NCBI GenBank assembly: GCA_900549345.1
Contig: UROC01000075.1
Coordinates: 1 to 9,818 of the forward strand
Reading direction: 5' to 3'
DNA length: 9,818 nt
Source: an uncultured Collinsella sp.
GTDB lineage: Bacteria; Actinomycetota; Coriobacteriia; Coriobacteriales; Coriobacteriaceae
Each line of letters starts with the position of its first letter. Within the stretch, counting starts at the first letter, position 1. The notes under the pieces were generated by a model. It saw only the letters and a program-made list of their open reading frames with translations, searched no databases and was not told the DNA's origin. A program made the position numbers and the translations under genes. Shown one piece after another: positions 1 through 7,347 of the stretch.

Positions 1-46
1 TAACTCGAGGGCAAGAGGGCAGCCGGTCGTGTCAATTCCGGTCTAA

Positions 47-568
47 CAGAGCCTAATTGTTTGCGGTCACAGCGCGGGAGGCAATCTTGCTGCAGCCCTT
101 TGCGTCTTGGCCTCTCGATCCGATGAGGTATCGATAGGTGGCCTCATCATGAACTATCCGCCGCTTGCGCCCCTGAGCGTTCAACGGCCAAGCGTGAATA
201 CCGGCTCGGCGCTATCACAAACGAGGATGCAACAGTACGCATCGTGGGCATATGCGACGGAGGCCGACATGCTGGACCCTGTTGCGTCTCCGCTTCTTGC
301 CACGGATGTTGTGTGGCCGCCGGCTCTCGTGCACGCCGCCAGCTTGGACACGCTTTGCGAAGACTCGCGGCGCTTTGCCGCGATGCTGGACGAGGCCGGA
401 GTGGCCGTAGATTACAAATGCTATGAGGGCTGCCACCACGGCTTTACTCATGAGGCTTTTGCGCGTGAATACGACCCGTGCGCTTCAAAGGACGTATTGA
501 TGCGAACGGCTGCGTTCGTGCGCCGTGTGGCAACTGCCGCGGTCGTTGATGAGGGGGGCGTGGCGTAA
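47..568 (+). pseudogene. alpha/beta hydrolase (HSL/acetyl-esterase type), 5' part lost or interrupted
   Basis: This is the C-terminal two-thirds of a serine esterase of the hormone-sensitive-lipase/Aes type. The open frame begins after an in-frame TAA at 44-46. Its first codons encode the nucleophile elbow GHSAGGN (65-85, Ser codon 71-73), but no ATG, GTG or TTG precedes them. The first usable starts are TTG 107 and ATG 149, and a 153-residue product from TTG 107 would lack both the catalytic Ser and the oxyanion-hole HGGG segment. Counting from TTG 107, the other triad members are visible: Asp81 in SLDTLC and His111 in CHHGF. SPLLATD (61-67) is also typical of the family. The stop overlaps the next start (TAATG), so the two genes were probably co-translated. 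The N-terminal half would lie left of the window, so a nonsense mutation, frameshift or sequencing error cannot be told apart here. A gene caller may report 107-568 as a short intact gene; I judge it broken. Confidence 0.72.
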
Positions 569-1494
569 TGTATACGACCGACATCAAGCTCGATGCTCAA
601 GGTAGATCGACCCTGCGCACCTTTTTTCTTGAACCTAATATCTCTTATCAGGTTAAGAAGCTCCGACCGCTTGTGATCGTGTGCCCTGGTGGAGGCTATG
701 TATTGCATGCGACAAAGGAGCAAGAGCCTGTTGCCATGCGCTTTGCTGGCGCAGGATATCATACCGCGGTATTGAGATATCCGGTTTTGTTTCGATCGCG
801 CCCAAAGAAGCCAGGCGAAGAGCTTGTAATAGATCGTACAGCAACGTTTCCCGCCCCTTTGATTGCGCTTATGCAAGCGATGGCCTGGGTCCGGGCTCAT
901 GCTCAAGAGTACGCCATCGATGCATCTCGCATATACGTGGTTGGCTTCTCAGCTGGCGCCCATCTCGCCGCGTGTCTTGCCGAGCATTGGGATGATCCGG
1001 ACTTGCTGAGCCAGGTGCCTGGGGTTGATCCGCGTGACTGCGCGCCCACGGGTGTGGTGCTTGGCTATCCGCTCGTGAACCCTTTGGATATGGCAACTCG
1101 CGCTGTTGACAGCTGTCCAAAAGAGATGCGTTGGCAAATTCCATATATCCAGCGCGCCCTGTTTGGGCGAAACGACGGTGCGGCCGAATGCGATGAGCGT
1201 TTCGACCTGATTTCCGGAGTGAGGCCTGATATGCCCAGGGTATTCATGTGGCAAACCGCGGAGGACCAAGTGGTTAATCCCGCTCGTGCGTGCCAGTTTG
1301 CCGCGGCCCTGATAGATGCTGGCGTTCCCTGCGAGTTTCATCTATTCCCAACGGGGCCACATGGAATGGCTCTCTGCGAGCCGGCCTCTGCTGCAAAGGC
1401 TGAGGATGAAGATGCGTATGCCGCGGCGTGGGTGCCGCTTGCCCTCGCATGGTTGCGGCGCGACGAGCCGCATCGGGATCAGGCATCTCTTTAA
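568..1494 (+). CDS. alpha/beta hydrolase, BD-FAE-like esterase
   Basis: A 308-residue cytoplasmic serine hydrolase with no signal peptide or membrane segment. The triad is complete: PGGGY (40-44) forms the oxyanion hole, Ser128 lies in GFSAGAHLAA, Asp233 in TAEDQV, and His265 in GPHGMA. The PGGGY plus GxSAGxHLA pattern is characteristic of the BD-FAE/esterase-lipase branch, whose characterised members remove acetyl or feruloyl esters from plant glycans and small esters. The ATG overlaps the stop of the preceding hydrolase (TAATG), with a G-rich Shine-Dalgarno stretch at 551-559, which indicates translational coupling. A PTS permease starts 68 bp downstream, so a likely role is removing acyl groups from an imported sugar. 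The exact substrate cannot be read from the sequence. The length is normal for the family and nothing is missing. Confidence 0.9.
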   Translation: MYTTDIKLDAQGRSTLRTFFLEPNISYQVKKLRPLVIVCPGGGYVLHATKEQEPVAMRFAGAGYHTAVLRYPVLFRSRPKKPGEELVIDRTATFPAPLIALMQAMAWVRAHAQEYAIDASRIYVVGFSAGAHLAACLAEHWDDPDLLSQVPGVDPRDCAPTGVVLGYPLVNPLDMATRAVDSCPKEMRWQIPYIQRALFGRNDGAAECDERFDLISGVRPDMPRVFMWQTAEDQVVNPARACQFAAALIDAGVPCEFHLFPTGPHGMALCEPASAAKAEDEDAYAAAWVPLALAWLRRDEPHRDQASL

Positions 1495-1562
1495 TAGTGT
1501 TTTGTTGCCGTAGTGGTCGAGCCTGGAGAATGGGCTTAGTCCACACGATGAAAGGAGACGGT

Positions 1563-2978
1563 ATGGCAGACTACAAAAAGACAGCGGAAGGAGTACTCGC
1601 GGCAATTGGCGGGGCGGCCAACGTGGCGTTTGCCACGCACTGTGTGACGCGCCTTAGGTTCAACCTTGCCGATCAGGCGCTCGTTGACCGTGATGCGGTC
1701 CGCGCGGTACCTGGTGTTTTGGGGGAGCAATACTCTGGAGAGCAGTATCAGGTCATCATTGGCCCCACGGTCACCCATGTGTACAACGAAGTTTGCGAGG
1801 TCGGTGGCATCGAGCATCAGGCTGCTGTCGACGAGAACCTCGATTCGCAGTCGACGGAAGCTGAAAAGCAGCCTCTTACGCCGGCGCGCGTCGGTAACGC
1901 CATCCTTGACGCGCTGACTGGCTGCCTCACGCCGGTCATCCCCATGCTTGTTGCGGGCGGCTTGGTCAAGTTGATCCTCATGATCCTGGGCCCGTCCGCA
2001 TTGGGCCTGGTCCAGGAGGGAAGCGATCTATTCAAGCTGCTCACCTTTGTTGGTGACGCAGGGTTCTACTTCTTGCCCATGGCGGTTGCATATACGGGAT
2101 CGAAGAAGTTCGGTTCCAACACCGTGATCTCTGTGTTCATTGCCGGCATCATGCTGCACCCGACGATGGCGGAAATCGTGGCAGCCGGTAAGCCCTTCAC
2201 CGTTTACGGGATACCCATGTGGCTTACCACGTATGGATCCACCGTATTCCCGATGATTCTCATCACCGCCGTGCAGGCACAGGTGGAAAAGCTGCTCAAT
2301 CGCATCATCCCCGATCAAGTTCACCTCTTGTTCGTTCCCGTGCTCACCGTTCTTGCCATGACTCCGGTTGCCCTCTGCGTCCTTGGTCCTTGCGGCGCCA
2401 TTATGGGTGTTGCGATTGAGTCCGCCCTCATGTGGGTTCACGATGTCCTCGGTCCGGTTGGAATCGCCCTTATCGGCGCGCTGTTCATGCCGCTTGTTGC
2501 CACGGGTATGCATCTTCCCATCATCGTGTTGGGCATGAGCACCCTTGCGACCCAAGGATATGAAAATGTCATTTTTGTCATGGGTGCTGCTTCCACGTTT
2601 GCTTCGATCGCTTGCGGCCTTGGCTTTCTCATTAAGGCCAAGACTGCCGAGGACCGCGAGCTCGGACTTAGCTGCTTCATTACCCAGGCACTCGTGGGAG
2701 TTGGTGAGCCGACCATCTTTGGCATCCTGCTTCGCTATCCGCGTGTACTGGCGTATCAGGCAATCGGCACGTTTGTGGGCACGCTGTACGCGGCGATCAT
2801 GGGTGTCACCTGCTACGCTCCGCTCTATACGAATTTCACCGTGGTTCTCGAGTTTATCGGGGGAGATAGCATGGCAAACTTCGTGCATGCCTGCATCTCC
2901 GGTGGCATCGGCTTTGTTGTAACGCTTGCGCTTATTATGATTCTCGGTGTTGAGGGCAACAAGAGTCGCCAGTCTTAG
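1563..2978 (+). CDS. PTS transporter subunit EIIBC (glucose/sucrose superfamily)
   Basis: A 471-residue inner-membrane sugar permease that phosphorylates its substrate during import. The IIB domain (about 1-85) carries the phosphorylated Cys27 in THCVTRLRF and the motif QYQVIIGP (61-68). An acidic, polar linker (about 86-106) leads to the IIC domain (about 108-465), which has around ten hydrophobic segments, TGMHLPI (315-321) and the signature GEPTIFG (381-387). There is no C-terminal IIA domain, so phosphate must come from a separate IIA (Crr-like) protein, as in ScrA/SacP-, TreB- and MurP-type permeases of about 455-475 residues. I chose the start at 1563 because AAAGGAG at 1550-1556 sits at the right distance and the protein then begins as IIB domains do. 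Upstream in-frame starts (1428, 1548) overlap the esterase gene or the ribosome binding site. The substrate is not determinable: sucrose, trehalose, a beta-glucoside or an amino sugar are all possible. Confidence 0.93.
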   Translation: MADYKKTAEGVLAAIGGAANVAFATHCVTRLRFNLADQALVDRDAVRAVPGVLGEQYSGEQYQVIIGPTVTHVYNEVCEVGGIEHQAAVDENLDSQSTEAEKQPLTPARVGNAILDALTGCLTPVIPMLVAGGLVKLILMILGPSALGLVQEGSDLFKLLTFVGDAGFYFLPMAVAYTGSKKFGSNTVISVFIAGIMLHPTMAEIVAAGKPFTVYGIPMWLTTYGSTVFPMILITAVQAQVEKLLNRIIPDQVHLLFVPVLTVLAMTPVALCVLGPCGAIMGVAIESALMWVHDVLGPVGIALIGALFMPLVATGMHLPIIVLGMSTLATQGYENVIFVMGAASTFASIACGLGFLIKAKTAEDRELGLSCFITQALVGVGEPTIFGILLRYPRVLAYQAIGTFVGTLYAAIMGVTCYAPLYTNFTVVLEFIGGDSMANFVHACISGGIGFVVTLALIMILGVEGNKSRQS

Positions 2979-2990
2979 AGGTGTGTTGTG

Positions 2991-3030
2991 GCGCCCGATT
3001 TGCGAATGCGCATTTCGGGCGCTTTATGTT
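2991..3030 (+). terminator. intrinsic terminator after the PTS gene
   Basis: Starting 13 bp after the permease stop, GCGCCCGA (2991-2998) pairs perfectly with TCGGGCGC (3015-3022). Inside it a second stem, TGCG/CGCA, is separated by symmetrical TT/TT bulges with an AATG loop. The right arm is followed by TTTATGTT. This is a strong rho-independent terminator. It separates the esterase-permease operon from the hydrolase/deacetylase pair downstream, or limits read-through into it. Confidence 0.85.
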
Positions 3031-3082
3031 CGTTGCGTCGCGGCACATGATGAGCTTGGTTTCCGTGGGAGGGTGATTTCCC

Positions 3083-3929
3083 GTGAGTTATACGGTGATT
3101 CGTATTGGTGTCAGGATGTATCGCATCGTCGATCCTCTTGGCGTAGCCATGTATCTTGTTTGCGGCTCGCGCCGTGCCGCTCTTTTGGACACGGGGTGTG
3201 GCGTGCCCGGGCTCGCTGCCGTTGTTCGGCAGATTACCAACTTGCCGGTCACAGTGCTTCTTTCTCACGGGCATGTCGACCATGCGATGGGGGCGGGAGA
3301 GTTTGGCTCGGCACATATGAACCTGATGGATCTTCCGGTGTATCGCGCCCACGCCGCTATTTCTTATCGCCAGCGATTTGTCGCTGGATGCGGATTTTCG
3401 AACATTGAGCTCGAGCCCCATCTTGAGGAGCGGGCATTGAAGCCCCTGCGCGGAGGCGATGTGTTCGACCTTGGCGGGGTTACCGTTGAGGCGTACGCCA
3501 GGGCACACTCACGGATCCATGATTTTTTTGGTGCCGGAGGAACGCGCTGCCATGTTCGGCGACGCATGTGGGCCGGGGACGATTTTGCTTGAGGATTGGT
3601 CCACCGATGTGAAGACCTATCGGAGGGCCCTCGAGAGCGTGCGCGTGCTGGATGGTCGCTATGATCGCATCGTGCGAAATCACGGTACCTACGAATCGCC
3701 GGTCTTCTTGCTGGAGACGGTGATTGAGGTATGTGACGCAATTTTATCGGGTCATGACGATCGCGTGCCGCTTCCGCCGTCGTGCATGGATCTGTTGCCT
3801 CGTCCGGCCGCCCTGCCTGCGTATCGCGCCATACGAACAATGGTGACTCGTCAAGGTGAAGTCCGCGTGGATGGGCGCGAAGGTAACGTGAGCTATCGTG
3901 CCGACAAGGCTCCGCAGGGAAGGGGATAG
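3083..3929 (+). pseudogene. MBL-fold metallo-hydrolase, frameshifted
   Basis: Two overlapping reading frames together make one metallo-beta-lactamase-fold hydrolase of about 281 residues. Frame one starts at GTG 3083, behind GGGAGGG at 3067-3073. It encodes DTGCG (residues 36-40), the metal motif HGHVDH (62-67) and the strand ending GGVTVEA near 3493. The homology then jumps to the other frame: TPGHTHGS (3495-3518), the bridging-Asp motif GDACGPG (about 3552-3572) and a late Asn-His-Gly (His codon 3681-3683), ending at TAG 3927-3929. Left uncorrected, frame one ends at 3592 after 169 residues and lacks the third and later metal ligands, so the product should be inactive. Family members are thiolesterases, lactonases and similar hydrolases using a dinuclear Zn or Fe site; the substrate here is unknown. 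The deacetylase start follows 4 bp later. A true mutation and a sequencing error both remain possible. Confidence 0.88.
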
Positions 3930-3933
3930 GAAC

Positions 3934-4692
3934 ATGTCAAAAAGATTGCTGGTCAGAGCTGATGATCTGGGATTTAGCGAAGCGGTCAATTATGGGATTG
4001 AGCGCACCTTGCATACGGGAATCGTGCGCAGCGTCGGCGTTATGGCAAACATGCCCGCAGCGGAGCATGGTGTAAGGTTGCTGTCCGGTCATGATGTCGC
4101 AGTCGGTCTACATGCGTGCATTAGCGCCGGCGAGCCACTTTCTGATTCGAGCCTTGTGCCGTCACTTGTGGAGTCAACTGGGCAGTTCCACGGAAGCGCC
4201 GCGTATAGAGCGGTCGAGGAAGATTTCGTTTCATTTGAAGAGGCATACCGGGAGATCCGTTTGCAGGTCGATCAACTTAAGTCTTTACTTGGACGACTCC
4301 CGGATTATATTGACATTCATGCCGTGCTTTCACCGTCATTTATGAGGGCGGCGGCAGCCGTTGCCGAGGAGCTCGGACTGCCTGTAAGCTTGTTGCCCGA
4401 TCGCGGTTGTGACTCAATGAGGGTCGGCGGTTCGATTGTTCGTGTTTTGCCGATGCGCCCTGCCGCCTCTGTTCAAGATGCGCGCAAGCATTTTCTCGAT
4501 GGCGCGGCGTCCATCAGTTTAGGGGAGACTGCAATGGCGATTTGCCATCCAGGGTACCTCGATGCTTACATCATGGAGCACTCTTCGCTTACGGAAAGCC
4601 GAACTTACGAAGCTGAGGCACTGAGTAGCGCCGGCATGATCGATCAACTTGCGCGGCTTGGAATCGAATTGATTGATTATCGAGTTTTATAG
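3934..4692 (+). CDS. ChbG/YdjC-family carbohydrate deacetylase-like protein
   Basis: A 252-residue protein of the YdjC/ChbG family, metal-dependent N-deacetylases acting on acetylated (often phosphorylated) di- and oligosaccharides such as chitobiose or diacetylchitobiose-6-phosphate. Visible family features are RADDLGFSEAVNYGI near the N-terminus (Asp10-Asp11), GLHACI (His60), DIHAVLSP (His129) and CHPGYLD (His205). The family usually has a His-rich DSHxHxH segment where this protein has D-I-H-A-V-L, so the first His is kept and the later ones are lost; activity or specificity may differ. The ATG at 3934 has a purine-rich AGGGGA box at 3921-3926; an in-frame upstream start at 3898 would overlap the hydrolase gene. 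It lies 4 bp after the frameshifted hydrolase and is surely co-transcribed with it. Third positions are more AT-rich than in the GH32 and kinase genes that follow. Confidence 0.88.
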   Translation: MSKRLLVRADDLGFSEAVNYGIERTLHTGIVRSVGVMANMPAAEHGVRLLSGHDVAVGLHACISAGEPLSDSSLVPSLVESTGQFHGSAAYRAVEEDFVSFEEAYREIRLQVDQLKSLLGRLPDYIDIHAVLSPSFMRAAAAVAEELGLPVSLLPDRGCDSMRVGGSIVRVLPMRPAASVQDARKHFLDGAASISLGETAMAICHPGYLDAYIMEHSSLTESRTYEAEALSSAGMIDQLARLGIELIDYRVL

Positions 4693-4879
4693 CTTCAATT
4701 CGGTATGTCACGGATGATGACGCTGCACTGTGCTCGGTTCGGTGGGGCATCATGGTTGAGTCTTTGCGTTTGAGGGAGCGGCGATGAGTGCCTCGAAAAT
4801 AGTCCAAGGCGCTGCCCCGCATCCGCACCGCGCCACGTCCTCACGCACCTGAAGACGAATCACACGAGAAAGGACCTTC
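4693..4879 (+). other. intergenic region upstream of the GH32 gene
   Basis: These 187 bp separate the deacetylase gene from the fructoside unit and probably hold the promoter of the latter. I see no good sigma-70 pair. Short dyads are present: GTCA/TGAC around 4707-4721 and GCAC-T-GTGC at 4725-4733. Either could be an operator half-site pair, but both are too short to assert. A 22-codon frame starts at ATG 4784 behind GAGGGAG and ends at TGA 4850-4852. It has no recognisable content and is left unannotated. There is no T-tract terminator after the deacetylase gene, so read-through from upstream is possible. Confidence 0.4.
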
Positions 4880-6457
4880 ATGGCCAACGCACTTCAACGC
4901 GACTTGATGCAGCTGGTGAAGGCTGCCGAGGACGCCGCGTCGCGCAGGCCGCGCACCTGGGCCCAGACGTATCACTTGATGCCACCCGTGGGATGGCTCA
5001 ACGATCCCAACGGTCTGTACCAGAAGGACGGCGTCTTTCACGCGTACTTCCAATATGCCCCCTTTGACGTCGAGGGCGGCGTCAAGATGTGGGGTCATAG
5101 CACGAGCTCCGACTTGGTGAGTTGGACGTACGAGGGCTGCGCGCTGTACCCCGACGAGCCGTTCGATTGCCATGGCGTGTACTCGGGCTCCGCACTTGTG
5201 CTCGACGACCACGTGAGCGTGTTTTACACCGGCAATGTCAAGCTTCCCGATGGGAATGGCGCCTACGACTACATCAACACGGGGCGTGAGGGAAATACTG
5301 TTATGGTGGATACCGCCGACGGCGAGACGTTCGGCGAGAAGCGCCTTCTGCTCGGTAATGCGGACTATCCAGCTGACCTCTCCTGCCACGTGCGCGATCC
5401 CAAAGTATGGCGCGCGGACGCCCCGTGCGGCAGGTACCTCATGGTGCTGGGGGCGCGCCGCCGTGGGGCTGCGGAGGAGGCCGGACCCGCAAAAGACTCC
5501 GTCCCGGCCTCGCCATCGCCCCGGCGCGAGCTCTTCGTGCGCTGCCATGGCGCCAGCTGCGAGCGCGATGCCGGAGAGGTGCTCGTGTACGCCTCGGACG
5601 AACTTCAGACATGGAGGCTGCAGAACAGGATCCAGTCCTCGGAGCGCTTCGGTTTCATGTGGGAGTGCCCCGATTATTTTGAGCTCGATGCTCTTCAGGT
5701 GCTCTCGTTCTCACCGCAGGGCCTTTTTGGCGGCGACTGGGAGCACCGCAACGTGTACCAGTCGGGCTACGTGCCCTTTGCGGGCGACATCTGCGGGCGT
5801 TATGAGCTGGGGACGTTCCGCTTGTGGGACGCCGGATTCGACTTTTACGCTCCCCAGACTTTCGTGGCCGAGGATGGCCGCCGCATCCTCATGGGCTGGA
5901 TGGGCATGCCCGAAGACGCCACCTACGGTAACGACCCGACGATCGTCGAGGGCTGGCAGCACTGTTTCACGGTGCCTCGTGAGCTCACGGCAGGGAATGG
6001 GGGCGTTGTGCTCCAGCGGCCCGTGCGCGAGCTCGCGTCCCTGCGCGGGCAGGCGCATCGAGCTGTGGATGAGCTGCACCTCGACGTGATACCGACGGCA
6101 TGCGATATTGCGCTCGAGGACGTGGGCGATGAGATGCATGTGGTCCTGGGAGAGGAGCTCGAACTATTCGTGACTTGCGATCCGGACGAGAGGCTCATGC
6201 GGTTCGTGATGCGTTTCCGTGATGCCGGTCGCAATGCTGCCAGTTGCGGGCGCACGGAGCGCTGGGAGCGCGTCAATGCCGTGCGGTCGGTGCGCATTTT
6301 GGTCGATACGTCTTCGGTTGAGGTCTTTGTGAATGAAGGTGAGCTCGTCATGAGCACGCGCTGGTACCCGAGGAGCCGCTCGTGTGCCATCAGGGTGCCA
6401 GGCGCGCGCATCACGTGCTGGGAATTGAGCGCCAACGGGGAAAAGGGGGAGCTATGA
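4880..6457 (+). CDS. glycoside hydrolase family 32 beta-fructosidase (sucrose-6-phosphate hydrolase/sucrase-like)
   Basis: A 525-residue cytoplasmic enzyme (no signal peptide) that cleaves beta-fructosides such as sucrose, sucrose-6-phosphate or short fructans, releasing fructose. All three GH32 catalytic blocks are present: WLNDPNGL (39-46, nucleophile Asp42), RDPKVW (172-177, transition-state Asp173) and ECPDYF (262-267, acid/base Glu262). The five-bladed propeller spans roughly 25-370 and the C-terminal beta-sandwich follows, with the typical SVEVFVNEGE near 475-490. ATG 4880 is preceded by GAAAGGA at 4868-4874. The stop overlaps the kinase start (ATGA), so the two are translated together. 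Between MVLGAR (188-193) and GEVLVY (232-237) there is an extra stretch of about 35 residues rich in Ala, Arg, Pro and Ser where related enzymes have a short turn. Codons are markedly GC-ending. The family call is secure; the natural substrate is not. Confidence 0.95.
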   Translation: MANALQRDLMQLVKAAEDAASRRPRTWAQTYHLMPPVGWLNDPNGLYQKDGVFHAYFQYAPFDVEGGVKMWGHSTSSDLVSWTYEGCALYPDEPFDCHGVYSGSALVLDDHVSVFYTGNVKLPDGNGAYDYINTGREGNTVMVDTADGETFGEKRLLLGNADYPADLSCHVRDPKVWRADAPCGRYLMVLGARRRGAAEEAGPAKDSVPASPSPRRELFVRCHGASCERDAGEVLVYASDELQTWRLQNRIQSSERFGFMWECPDYFELDALQVLSFSPQGLFGGDWEHRNVYQSGYVPFAGDICGRYELGTFRLWDAGFDFYAPQTFVAEDGRRILMGWMGMPEDATYGNDPTIVEGWQHCFTVPRELTAGNGGVVLQRPVRELASLRGQAHRAVDELHLDVIPTACDIALEDVGDEMHVVLGEELELFVTCDPDERLMRFVMRFRDAGRNAASCGRTERWERVNAVRSVRILVDTSSVEVFVNEGELVMSTRWYPRSRSCAIRVPGARITCWELSANGEKGEL

Positions 6458-7347
6458 GTCGTTTGCTGGGTGCCCTTGAGATGGGCGGGACGAAGATGGT
6501 GTGCGCGACTGGTCGCGCAGACGGGGAGATCGTGGAGCGCGTCCGAATCGACACCGCGGATCCTACCTCGACGCTGGAGGCGTGCGGGGCTTGGTTCGCT
6601 GAGCGCGGCGTGGAGGCCCTGGGTGTGGGTGCCTTTGGGCCCACCGATGTCGACCCGGCGTTGCCTCATTTTGGATGCATGCTCACGACTCCCAAGCCCG
6701 GCTGGTCGAACGTCGATGTCCTCGGCGCCCTGCGCTCCGTCATCGATGTCCCGGTTGGCTACGACACCGACGTCAACGCGGCATGCTTGGGCGAGGCCGT
6801 GTATGGGTGCGCCCGTGGCCTGCGCGACGTTCTTTACCTCACGATTGGCACGGGTGTGGGGGCCGGCGTGCTGGTGGAGGGCAATCTGCTTCATGGCGCG
6901 ATGCATCCCGAGGCGGGCCACATCCCGCTTACGCGCGACCCAGCCGACCCGATGCCCTCCGGCGTGTCCGCCTGCCCGTTCCACACGAACTGCCTTGAGG
7001 GCCTCGCGTGCGGCCCGTCCCTGTGGAAGCGCTGGGGCGATCCCGTCGCGGCTGGCATGGCGGACGACCCGGGCAAGGTCGCGCTCATCGGCGGGTATCT
7101 CGGTCAGGCGCTCGCGACGTTCGTGTTGTGCTACATGCCCCGCAAGATCGTCATCGGCGGGGGCGTGGGCGATCACCTGCCGTTGCTGCCGCCAGCCCGC
7201 ATCAAGCTTGCGGAGCTGCTCAACGGCTATCTCGCCATTCCCGAGATGGATGATCTCGATGCCTACGTCGTCGGTAATTCGCTCGATGGCGACCAGGGGA
7301 TCTTGGGCTGTCTGGAGCTCGCGCGGCGCGCGCTTGGGGAGAACTAG
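6454..7347 (+). CDS. ROK-family fructokinase
   Basis: A 297-residue sugar kinase converting fructose and ATP to fructose-6-phosphate in the cytoplasm. Seen in order: the phosphate-binding LEMGGTK (8-14), DTDVNAA with catalytic Asp106 (104-110), IGTGVGAG (131-138), and the ROK zinc site formed by His156 (EAGH) with Cys174, His177 and Cys180 in CPFHTNCLEG. IGGGVG follows later. The CPFH..CLEG form of the zinc motif is typical of bacterial ROK fructokinases rather than glucokinases. ATG 6454 overlaps the GH32 stop by four bases (ATGA), with AAAAGGGGG at 6441-6449 as ribosome binding site. A longer reading from 6382 lies inside the GH32 gene and is unlikely. Pairing with a beta-fructosidase gives a complete route from fructoside to fructose-6-phosphate. 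I see no truncation or lost residue. Confidence 0.94.
   Translation: MSRLLGALEMGGTKMVCATGRADGEIVERVRIDTADPTSTLEACGAWFAERGVEALGVGAFGPTDVDPALPHFGCMLTTPKPGWSNVDVLGALRSVIDVPVGYDTDVNAACLGEAVYGCARGLRDVLYLTIGTGVGAGVLVEGNLLHGAMHPEAGHIPLTRDPADPMPSGVSACPFHTNCLEGLACGPSLWKRWGDPVAAGMADDPGKVALIGGYLGQALATFVLCYMPRKIVIGGGVGDHLPLLPPARIKLAELLNGYLAIPEMDDLDAYVVGNSLDGDQGILGCLELARRALGEN

Noticed and set aside
1428..1562. Longer N-terminus for the PTS permease starting at 1428 or 1548
   Set aside because: The 1428 start lies inside the esterase gene and the 1548 start sits on the AAAGGAG box; IIB homology begins at 1563.
2028..2888. Long minus-strand open frame (286 codons) opposite the PTS gene
   Set aside because: It is antisense to a clear EIIC domain, has no recognisable motif, and reflects codon bias of the plus-strand gene.
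3495..3529. Programmed frameshifting in the MBL hydrolase gene, for example at the T7 run
   Set aside because: The frame change happens before 3495, upstream of the T-run, and no slippery heptamer or stimulatory structure is seen at the junction.
4784..4852. 22-codon frame with GAGGGAG upstream, before the GH32 gene
   Set aside because: No similarity or composition signal; short frames like this are expected by chance and nothing ties it to leader-peptide control.
4841..5548. Minus-strand open frame of 235 codons opposite the GH32 N-terminus
   Set aside because: Antisense to the GH32 catalytic blocks and without a credible ribosome binding site or family signal.
5923..7176. Minus-strand open frame of 417 codons across the GH32/kinase junction
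   Set aside because: Antisense to two well-supported genes; composition is Arg/His/Ala-rich shadow sequence without domains.
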